A stretch of 64,000 nt of DNA from Lacticaseibacillus porcinae (GTDB lineage: Bacteria; Bacillota; Bacilli; Lactobacillales; Lactobacillaceae). The stretch covers positions 115,588 to 179,587 of the forward strand of contig NZ_RHNS01000005.1 of NCBI RefSeq assembly GCF_003946305.1. Direction: 5' to 3'. A program made the position numbers and the translations under genes. Below are positions 45,265 to 51,945 of this stretch, in pieces (the stretch's first letter is position 1; every line of letters begins with the position of its first letter). The notes below the pieces were generated by a model. It worked only from the letters and a program-made list of their open reading frames with translations, was not told the DNA's origin and did not search any database.

Positions 45265-47259
45265 TTAAAACTGTGATGCCACGCGCTTAAGCACAGTTGA
45301 ATCCAGTTGCAAGTAAATGTCGGCCACATGTTGTGGGGTGAAGCCAAAATGCGTCATCACGCGATCAGGATCACCAGAAGCACCAAACGTCTCCATCCCG
45401 ACGACGGTGCCATCTAAGCCGACGAAGCGGCCCCAGCTCAGAGGACTCGCCATTTCAATTGCGACACGATGCGTCACTGCCCGCGGTAACACCATTTCTT
45501 GGTAAGAACGCGATTGTTGGGCGAATAATTCAAATGATGGCATGGACACCACTGAAACGAAGCGACCAGATTTTGCTAATTCGGTTTGAGCTTGCATCGC
45601 TAAATGCACTTCTGAACCACTCGCCATTAAAATGCCGTCTTGGCGTTTGCCATCAGGAACAGCAGATACCACGTACGCGCCGCGGTTGACTGGTGGGACT
45701 TTCACGGAAAGTTGCGGAAGATCTTGGCGCGTCAACACGATCACAGTCGGGCCATTTTGACGGGTGAGGGCCACACGCCAAGCAGCTGCCGTTTCTTGAC
45801 CATCTGCTGGCCGCAATACCACGGTGTTTGGGATCGACCGCAACATCGTGAGTTGTTCGATCGGTTCATGGGTCGGACCATCTTCACCAACGGCGATCGA
45901 ATCATGGGTGAACACGAAAGTCACTGGCAAATGTTGCATCGCGGCTAAGCGAATCGCCGGCTTCAAGTAGTCAGAGAACACTAAGAAGGTACTGCCAAAG
46001 ACCCGGGAGCCGCCGTGTAACGCCATACCATTCAACGCCGCCCCCATCGCAAATTCCCGAACGCCAAAGGCAATGTTGCGACCTTCTGGATGTTCTGGTG
46101 TGAACAATGGGGAGTTATCGATCACTGTTTTCGTCGAAGAAGCTAAGTCTGCGGCGCCGCCCCACATTTCTGGTGCGACTTTGGCAAAAGCATTCATGGC
46201 GATTTTCCCAGCGTCGCGACCAGAACACATTTCTGGGATCAAGGTGTTAGGCTGTTCCGGCAGTTGTGGCAACAAGTTCGCTGCCGCACGGGCTAATGCC
46301 GCTGATTCTGCAGGCCGTAAGCTTTGCGTTTGCGCCACCCAAGCGGCATGGGCAGTGTTGCCGCGGCGACCAATAGTTTCAGCAAAACGTTGACGCACGG
46401 CATTTGGGACTTCAAAATCTGGTAAATGCCAGCCTAAGGTCACTTTCAACGCAGCGAAATCTTCTTTAGCTAGCGGCTTGCCATGCACGGCGTTGGTGCC
46501 AGCACCGTTAGCCCCAAAGCCGATCACGGTGCGGACTTCGATCATTGACGGATGATCAACGTCAGCTTTAGCTTTGGTGATGGCAACGTCGATGGCATTG
46601 AGATCATTGCCATCTTCGACCCGTTGGTAAGTCCAACCTTCTGCTTCGGCGCGTTGTTGCATGTTTTCACCGAAAGCACGAGATTTGTTGCCATCTAGCG
46701 ACACATCGTTAGAATCAAACAACACAATCAACTTGCCGAGTGCTTGATGCCCCGCCAACCCCATTGCTTCATGGGAAATGCCTTCCATCAAATCGCCATC
46801 GCCGCATAAAACATAAGTGAAGTGATCGACCATTTTCGGAAAACGCGCCGCCATGTGACGTTCTGCCATCGCCATGCCGACTGCCATCCCAAGGCCTTGT
46901 CCCAGCGGCCCAGTTGTCGCTTCAACCCCATCGACGACACCGTATTCTGGATGTCCCGGCGTGCGGCTGCCGAATTGCCGAAAGTGCTTCAAGTCGTCTT
47001 GGGTGACGTTAAAGCCGGCGAGGTGTTGCAAGCTGTATAACATTGCAGAACCATGCCCTGCTGACAAAATGAAGCGATCGCGGTTGAACCAATGGGAATC
47101 TTTCGGAGTCACCGTCAAGTGGTTGCGGTATAAGACGTAGGCCATCGGTGACGCGCCTAGTGGCAAACCTGGGTGGCCAGAATTCGCTTTTTCGATTTGA
47201 GCTACGCTGAGCATCCGGATCGTATTGACTGCTTGTTGATCTATCGCATCAAATTTCAT
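45265..47259 (-). CDS. tkt: Transketolase
   Basis: A 664-residue thiamine-diphosphate enzyme: GHPGLPLGASPMAYVLY, GPLGQGLGMAVGMA, the TPP motif VLCGDGDLMEGISHEAMG, EDGPTHEPIEQL and the C-terminal domain. It interconverts pentose, tetrose and hexose phosphates. First gene of the aro operon, so its likely job here is to make erythrose-4-phosphate for DAHP synthase. The start is the ATG at 47259 after AGGAGG. Confidence 0.95.
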   Translation of the reverse strand: MKFDAIDQQAVNTIRMLSVAQIEKANSGHPGLPLGASPMAYVLYRNHLTVTPKDSHWFNRDRFILSAGHGSAMLYSLQHLAGFNVTQDDLKHFRQFGSRTPGHPEYGVVDGVEATTGPLGQGLGMAVGMAMAERHMAARFPKMVDHFTYVLCGDGDLMEGISHEAMGLAGHQALGKLIVLFDSNDVSLDGNKSRAFGENMQQRAEAEGWTYQRVEDGNDLNAIDVAITKAKADVDHPSMIEVRTVIGFGANGAGTNAVHGKPLAKEDFAALKVTLGWHLPDFEVPNAVRQRFAETIGRRGNTAHAAWVAQTQSLRPAESAALARAAANLLPQLPEQPNTLIPEMCSGRDAGKIAMNAFAKVAPEMWGGAADLASSTKTVIDNSPLFTPEHPEGRNIAFGVREFAMGAALNGMALHGGSRVFGSTFLVFSDYLKPAIRLAAMQHLPVTFVFTHDSIAVGEDGPTHEPIEQLTMLRSIPNTVVLRPADGQETAAAWRVALTRQNGPTVIVLTRQDLPQLSVKVPPVNRGAYVVSAVPDGKRQDGILMASGSEVHLAMQAQTELAKSGRFVSVVSMPSFELFAQQSRSYQEMVLPRAVTHRVAIEMASPLSWGRFVGLDGTVVGMETFGASGDPDRVMTHFGFTPQHVADIYLQLDSTVLKRVASQF

Positions 47260-47288
47260 TTTTATCCTCCTATGTGGGGGCAAGGCAC

Positions 47289-47320
47289 GAAAAAACGCTA
47301 TCGGTCAGCCGATAGCGTTC
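47289..47320 (-). terminator. Second leader terminator before tkt
   Basis: AACGCTATCGG / CCGATAGCGTT, 4-nt loop, six T on the minus strand. Confidence 0.85.
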
Positions 47321-47332
47321 ATTTTCCCGGTG

Positions 47333-47376
47333 GAAAAATAAAAGCACACGGCTGAAATTGCTTCATCCGTGTGCTT
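47333..47376 (-). terminator. First leader terminator before tkt
   Basis: AAGCACACGG (47376-47367, minus sense) pairs with CCGTGTGCTT (47351-47342), followed by TTTATTTTT. Confidence 0.85.
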
Positions 47377-47533
47377 ACCGTGTGATTCGATGATTCCTGG
47401 TATGCAGACGAATGTATCCCTCGCGAGTAAGGACACATTCGAGTGCTCTTACTCGCTAGAGAAAATACGCATACCAGGCATAAAAGACGTTGTTAGTCAT
47501 ATCATCGAAATCCTTTCTGAATTTGTTGCATTG
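47377..47533 (-). promoter_or_regulatory. Aromatic amino acid attenuator leader of tkt-aro
   Basis: In minus sense the transcript has: ribosome site AAAGGA and leader peptide (47500-47456); CCTGGTATGC within the Ala-Trp-Tyr-Ala codons (47478-47469), perfectly complementary to GCATACCAGG at 47405-47396; a competing hairpin GCGAGTAAG / CTTACTCGC (47456-47448 with 47431-47423) that starts at the leader stop codon; and ATTTCGATGAT before the leader start, complementary to ATCATCGAAT near 47394-47385. Two terminators follow. The set fits alternative folding governed by the translating ribosome. Confidence 0.75.
47456..47500 (-). CDS. Leader peptide MTNNVFYAWYAYFL
   Basis: A 14-residue frame starting ten bases after GAAAGGA and ending with TAG. 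Six of its 14 residues are aromatic: two Phe, three Tyr, one Trp, clustered in FYAWYAYF. It precedes the operon for the common aromatic pathway. This is the composition expected of a regulatory leader peptide sensing charged tRNA-Phe/Tyr/Trp. Confidence 0.8.
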   Translation of the reverse strand: MTNNVFYAWYAYFL

Positions 47534-47562
47534 AGCTTACCGCCGCAAATGTGACTTGTCAA
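47534..47562 (-). promoter_or_regulatory. Promoter of the tkt-aro operon
   Basis: Minus strand TTGACA, 17-bp spacer, TAAGCT; start near 47527, about 27 nt before the leader peptide. Confidence 0.78.
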
Positions 47563-47637
47563 CAGTTAAATTGAAATTTGGTGAGAAAGCTTTAAAACAC
47601 AATGAAAATTGTGCGTGAGTAACTAGGGCTGATTCGG

Positions 47638-47733
47638 GTGAATTGTGGTCGAGACTCCGGCTGGTCGGCGCTGCGTGGAGAGGGTCCTCTCACCACGCAG
47701 CACCGACCAACCTCCGTCCCGACCACAATTCAC
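47638..47733. repeat. Structured repeat family B, core-less copy B6 (reverse orientation)
   Basis: 96 bp. Arms GTGAATTGTGGTCG / CGACCACAATTCAC; the reverse complement matches family B ends (GGGACGGAGG..., GAGGACCCTCTCCACG, CCAGCCGGAGTC) with the whole internal core deleted. Confidence 0.75.
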
Positions 47734-47785
47734 GCCTACGCCACTTATTCAGGCATTAATTATTGATGCAGTTAAACCGCGTCGA

Positions 47786-48409
47786 TTAATAAGTTTGTGC
47801 ATCAAAGCGGTTGTAATACCACAAATAATAATGGTCGCCTGACTTAGCGATCTTGGTAACTGAGGTATTGTCAGGTTCTGGTAAACTCATCGGATCTTGC
47901 GGTTGCAAGGCAACCAATGCCGCGGACTTCACGGTGAAGCCGTGGGTCACGCACACCACGTTACCGTTGGGATAGCGGGTTTCGACGTCAGCCATGAAGT
48001 CAGCGATGCGGGCTTGAACTTGGTCGAATGATTCACCGTCGGATGCGACGGTCGTGTAAGTTGGCAACACATCGTTAAGGGTTTGATCGAAAACTTCAGG
48101 GTATTTGGCTTGTAGGTCGGCGTTTTGTTGACCGTCCCAACTGCCGTATGAAATTTCTAATAACCGTTTGTCGAGTTGTGGTTGAAGGTCAGTATGCAAA
48201 TGTGCAGCAGTTTCTTGGGTGCGATCTAAGGGACTGACAAATAACGCATCCATGTTGGATACATCGAATTGATCAGCTAAATGCGTCGCTTGGGCGTGGC
48301 CAAGTGCGGTGAGATGGGTGCGATCATCGTTGATGGTCCCTTGTTTTAAGCCGGTGGCATTCGCAGTGGTTTGGCCATGGCGAACAAAATAAAAAGTGGT
48401 CATAATCAA
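47786..48409 (-). CDS. Histidine phosphatase family protein (PGM-like)
   Basis: A 207-residue branch-1 histidine phosphatase: catalytic His in FYFVRHGQTTANATG, second Arg in VSPLDRTQETA, Glu in EISYGSWDG, and second His in VVCVTHGFTVKS. Start is TTG 48409 after AAAGGAGA (an ATG two codons later is possible). It is divergent from serC-serA. Metal-independent phosphoserine phosphatases belong to this superfamily, so it is a candidate for the missing SerB step; cobalamin or phosphoglycerate-type roles are alternatives. Confidence 0.85.
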   Translation of the reverse strand: MIMTTFYFVRHGQTTANATGLKQGTINDDRTHLTALGHAQATHLADQFDVSNMDALFVSPLDRTQETAAHLHTDLQPQLDKRLLEISYGSWDGQQNADLQAKYPEVFDQTLNDVLPTYTTVASDGESFDQVQARIADFMADVETRYPNGNVVCVTHGFTVKSAALVALQPQDPMSLPEPDNTSVTKIAKSGDHYYLWYYNRFDAQTY

Positions 48410-48438
48410 GAAAATCTCCTTTTCATCGTTTTTTAATC

Positions 48439-48467
48439 TTGACGGAATATTCGGTGCGTGCTATCTT
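48439..48467 (+). promoter_or_regulatory. Promoter of the ser operon
   Basis: TTGACG, 17-bp spacer, TATCTT; start near 48474. Confidence 0.75.
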
Positions 48468-48496
48468 AGTAAACAACGAAGCAAAGGAGAATTGCA

Positions 48497-48556
48497 ATGA
48501 CAAAATTCAACGACATTCGCAAATCATCATCCTGGTCTACTACCTTATCTGTGTAG
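48497..48556 (+). CDS. Leader peptide MTKFNDIRKSSSWSTTLSV
   Basis: A 19-residue frame, ATG seven bases after AAAGGAG, ending TAG. Five Ser residues occur in the last ten (SSSWSTTLS), coded TCA TCA TCC TGG TCT ACT ACC TTA TCT. It precedes the serine biosynthesis genes and ends inside the first attenuator hairpin. Confidence 0.82.
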   Translation: MTKFNDIRKSSSWSTTLSV

Positions 48557-48660
48557 ACCAACTTTTGCTTTTCGCCAAGTGGTCTCGCAGATATTCTGTG
48601 AGACCGTGATGAAACATCATTCACGCCTGACAGAATATCATTCTGTCAGGCGTGTTTTTT
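48534..48660 (+). promoter_or_regulatory. Serine-responsive transcription attenuator before serC-serA
   Basis: Hairpin 1: GGTCTAC (48534-48540, inside the leader codons) with GTAGACC (48553-48559). Hairpin 2: GGTCTCGCAGA (48581-48591) with TCTGTGAGACC (48595-48605). Terminator: CACGCCTGACAGAAT (48622-48636) with ATTCTGTCAGGCGTG (48640-48654) and TTTTTT. Antiterminator: GATATTCTGT (48590-48599) is perfectly complementary to ACAGAATATC (48630-48639), so it competes with the terminator. This is the textbook geometry of leader-peptide attenuation. Confidence 0.8.
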
Positions 48661-48677
48661 ATTCTAGGAGGAAAATA

Positions 48678-49757
48678 ATGGTCGTCTATAATTTCGCAGC
48701 TGGGCCGGCAGTGATGCCAAAGCCTGTGATCCAACACATTCAACAAGAATTGCCTTCCCTTAACGGCTCTGGCATGAGCATTATGGAGATCTCCCATCGT
48801 TCACCAGCATTTGATGCGATCATTCAACAAGCCGACGCGCGGTTGCGGCACTTGATGACGATCCCTGATGATTACGCGGTATTGTTCATGCAAGGCGGCG
48901 GCACTGGACAATTTGCTGCAGCACCATTGAATCTTGCCACCAAGCATCATCGCATCGCAGTGCTAGATTCCGGACAATGGGCCTCGCGTGCCGCCGCAGA
49001 AGCCAAGCGCTTAGGCATCGATGCTGATGTGTTGGCGACGACTAAGTCTGATCATTATCGCCATTTGCCTGAATTGCCTGAGGCGTTAGCTGTGAACACT
49101 TACGACTACTTGCATTTGTGTTTAAATAACACCGTTGAAGGTACAGCTTACACGACGCTTCCTGAACACGGCGACACCCCATTGATCGCAGATATGTCGT
49201 CTAACATTTGCGCTCAACGCTACAACGTCGCAGATTTCGGAATGATTTTTGCTGGAGCGCAGAAGAACCTGGGCCCTGCCGGCGTGACAGTGGTGATCGT
49301 CAAACGGTCATTGTTAAGCGATGTTGAAGCGGTTCCGAGCGCATTGGATTACACGCTGTTTGACAAGAAAAACTCGTTGTACAACACCCCACCTGTGTTT
49401 GCGATTTACGCGTTGAACTTAACGCTTGGTTGGTTGGAGGACCTCGGCGGCATCGATGCGATGCAACAACGAAACATTGAAAAATCTAGCAAGCTATACG
49501 CCTTCTTAGATCAATCAAATATGTTCCACAATCATGTCGCACCAGCCGATCGTTCTCTGACTAACGTGGTATTCAACACTGGCGACGCTGACCTCGACCA
49601 ACAAGTCGTCGATGCTGCAGCAGCTCACGGTTTAATGAACCTCAAAGGTCACCGCTCAGTCGGCGGCTTGCGTGCCAGCTTATATAACGCGATGCCACTT
49701 GCTGGCGTCGACGCGTTGATCGATTTTCTCGCCCAATTTGAAAAGGAGCATAACTGA
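48678..49757 (+). CDS. serC: Phosphoserine aminotransferase
   Basis: A 359-residue PLP enzyme: VYNFAAGPAVMPKPV at the start, SGMSIMEISHRS, and the PLP lysine in IFAGAQKNLGPAGVT. It converts 3-phosphohydroxypyruvate to phosphoserine with glutamate. AGGAGG precedes the ATG at 48678. Stop and serA start overlap in TGATG. Confidence 0.97.
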   Translation: MVVYNFAAGPAVMPKPVIQHIQQELPSLNGSGMSIMEISHRSPAFDAIIQQADARLRHLMTIPDDYAVLFMQGGGTGQFAAAPLNLATKHHRIAVLDSGQWASRAAAEAKRLGIDADVLATTKSDHYRHLPELPEALAVNTYDYLHLCLNNTVEGTAYTTLPEHGDTPLIADMSSNICAQRYNVADFGMIFAGAQKNLGPAGVTVVIVKRSLLSDVEAVPSALDYTLFDKKNSLYNTPPVFAIYALNLTLGWLEDLGGIDAMQQRNIEKSSKLYAFLDQSNMFHNHVAPADRSLTNVVFNTGDADLDQQVVDAAAAHGLMNLKGHRSVGGLRASLYNAMPLAGVDALIDFLAQFEKEHN

Positions 49758-50917
49758 TGTACAACGTTAAAACTTTTAATGCCATCGCCCAACAAGGCCT
49801 TGATGAATTCCACGACAACTACCAACTTAACCAAACCGATGACGCTGATGCCTTTTTGATCCGGTCGGTGGATCTTCACGGCTACAACTTCCCTGAAAAT
49901 TTGAAAGCAATTGTTCGCTGCGGTGCCGGATTTAATAACATTCCGCTGGATGTTGCCACAGAAAACGGGACCGCAGTGTTCAACACTCCAGGCTCTAACG
50001 CCAATGCCGTCAAAGAACTGGTGGTCGCCATGTTGATCATCGCTAGCCGCAACTTGTTCTCCGCTGCGCGCTATGCCGCTAAAAACTCTGGCGCCGACAT
50101 TTCGACCCGGACAGAACGGGAGAAAACGCAATTCAACGGCACTGAGCTGACTGGCAAGACCCTTGCGGTCATTGGTGTGGGACATGTTGGGGCCCGCGTT
50201 GCCACTGCCGCTGGTGCATTAGGCATGCATGTCATCGGCTATGATCCTTACTTGTCGGCCAACGACGCCTGGCACATTCCCACAACCACTAAGCGTGCGG
50301 CGACTTTGGAAGAAGCCTTGGTGAATGCTGATTACGTGTCGGTGCATGTGCCGAAGAACGCTGACACGACGAATATGATCTCGACCAAAGAAATTGCCTT
50401 GATGCCTAAAGGGACTGTTTTGTTAAACTTTGCGCGCGGTGGCATCGTCGACAATCACGCTGTTGTTGAAGCGTTAGATGCTGGTCACTTGAAACGCTAC
50501 ATGACCGACTTCGGGGAACCTGAGATCCTCAATCGCAAAGATGTGTTAGTCACTCCTCACATCGGCGGCTCGACGCTGCAAGCAGAAGCGAACGGCGCGG
50601 TGCAAGGCGCTGACACCATCATGACCTTTTTGGAAACTGGGAATGTGATGCATTCGGTGAACTTGCCCAGCATCGAGGTGCCTTTTGTCGGGAAGTATCG
50701 CTTGACGATCATGCACCAAAATATCCCCAACATGGTCGGGCAGATCGCGACCTTGCTGGCGACGGCCAACGTCAACATCGAATCAATGTCCAACGCGGCG
50801 CGCGATAAAGTCGCTTACTCGATCATCGACACCAACAACGAATTTGATTTTGATGAAGTGGTCGCGAAGCTTGAAGCCATCGACGCGGTGTATCGCGTGC
50901 GGTTGTTGAAGAAATAA
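49757..50917 (+). CDS. serA: D-3-phosphoglycerate dehydrogenase with ACT domain
   Basis: A 386-residue D-2-hydroxyacid dehydrogenase: NAD loop LAVIGVGHVGARVA, catalytic Arg in LNFARGGIVD, Glu and His in DFGEPE and VLVTPHIGGST, and a C-terminal ACT domain (RLTIMHQNIPNMVGQIATLL). It starts the serine pathway from 3-phosphoglycerate; the ACT domain may give feedback by serine. It is in one operon with serC. Confidence 0.96.
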   Translation: MYNVKTFNAIAQQGLDEFHDNYQLNQTDDADAFLIRSVDLHGYNFPENLKAIVRCGAGFNNIPLDVATENGTAVFNTPGSNANAVKELVVAMLIIASRNLFSAARYAAKNSGADISTRTEREKTQFNGTELTGKTLAVIGVGHVGARVATAAGALGMHVIGYDPYLSANDAWHIPTTTKRAATLEEALVNADYVSVHVPKNADTTNMISTKEIALMPKGTVLLNFARGGIVDNHAVVEALDAGHLKRYMTDFGEPEILNRKDVLVTPHIGGSTLQAEANGAVQGADTIMTFLETGNVMHSVNLPSIEVPFVGKYRLTIMHQNIPNMVGQIATLLATANVNIESMSNAARDKVAYSIIDTNNEFDFDEVVAKLEAIDAVYRVRLLKK

Positions 50918-50934
50918 ATTTAATATTGCGCCAT

Positions 50935-50984
50935 AAAAATAACGTTTATTTCATTGAGGTCTCGATGAAATAAACGTTATTTTT
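50935..50984. terminator. Terminator of serC-serA
   Basis: Long AT-rich stem, ATAACGTTTATTTCAT with ATGAAATAAACGTTAT, flanked by A5 and T5. The gap to 51288 holds a TAAAAT at 51177 and two copies of TAACATCACGCA (about 51182 and 51254) but no other gene. Confidence 0.88.
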
Positions 50985-51288
50985 CTTGTGAGTTCTACTG
51001 AGATAAGTAGCCAACGATACGCGTTATCATTCTGGCCGAAGTTTCTCGCTCGCGCAATCGTGTGACACCACAGATGATGCACTGATGTTAGCGAGTTCGA
51101 CAAGCACCTGATAGAAATATTGTGGCATTTCCATTAATGTCACGCCATGATTGTCGCGACTTTTATTTTACTGTGTTAAAATAACATCACGCAGGAAAAG
51201 TTAAGAGCGGTGGTACACCTAACGAAGGGACTGATGCGCTATGGGATATTCCCGTAACATCACGCACTTAGTAGGAAGGAGGTGCCTG

Positions 51289-51480
51289 ATGTCTGTGAAC
51301 GATTTGGTGCATTTGTTGTTGAATGCGCCTGCGTTTACCCTCGTCCTCATGTTGACTCGCTTCAAGATGCCAAAATTCAAGAAACTTGTGAAGAAATACA
51401 TCTTAATGTTAGCGATCCTCGACAAAGCGGTGACGACGACCCAGTACTACTGGGCCAAGTGGACAAAAAAACCGCGCTGA
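51289..51480 (+). CDS. Small cationic membrane-associated protein, 63 residues
   Basis: ATG at 51289 after AAGGAGG. One hydrophobic helix (LVHLLLNAPAFTLVLMLT), then KMPKFKKLVKKYILMLAIL and a basic Tyr/Trp-rich tail. No known family. No double-glycine leader, so a classical class II bacteriocin is unlikely. Direct repeats of 12 bp lie upstream. Confidence 0.55.
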   Translation: MSVNDLVHLLLNAPAFTLVLMLTRFKMPKFKKLVKKYILMLAILDKAVTTTQYYWAKWTKKPR

Positions 51481-51568
51481 CGCTTTTGCGAGAAGTCTGC
51501 ACGGTTGATATTGCGTGAGATTTACTTGGCCACCGTTTAAAACGATGACTGCTAGGGTCTAGGCCCGG

Positions 51569-51596
51569 CGTGGTGTTGGCCGCACCACGTCTTTTT
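51569..51596 (+). terminator. Terminator between the two small genes
   Basis: CGTGGTG / CACCACG, 7-nt loop, then CTTTTT. Confidence 0.75.
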
Positions 51597-51657
51597 CTAT
51601 GGCTTCAGTATAACAAATCGACCCCGACTAGACAACCCCACCACTTGGAGGACTACC

Positions 51658-51828
51658 ATGATTGAATTCTTGAAAGCAACTGCCACGACGTTTCTGATGA
51701 TCACATTATTACGGTTAGGACTAGGTCTCATTGCTGACGGTGCGAATGGTACTGTCAACGCCTATATCCGCTTTAAACGCTGGTGCCGCAAAGTGAAAGT
51801 TGCGATTCAAACGGATCACGAGCTGTAA
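51658..51828 (+). CDS. Small membrane protein, 56 residues
   Basis: ATG at 51658, eight bases after TTGGAGG. Sequence MIEFLKATATTFLMITLLRL then GLGLIADGANG and a basic FKRWCRKVKVAI stretch; one membrane span. Unrecognised. It stands just upstream of the YhgE/Pip gene. Confidence 0.5.
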   Translation: MIEFLKATATTFLMITLLRLGLGLIADGANGTVNAYIRFKRWCRKVKVAIQTDHEL

Positions 51829-51945
51829 ATTCACTTTCTTAAAGTATATTCTCGACTATGAATGTTACAATCATCAATTCATTGATATTCAGCTGTTTTA
51901 TGCTCATTTTTCATGATATATTTATTAAGATATCGGAGGGTGAGT

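Noticed and set aside
51195..51230. T-box motif (GCGGTGGTACACC)
   Set aside because: The conserved continuation after TGGTAC, the Stem I features and a terminator are missing.
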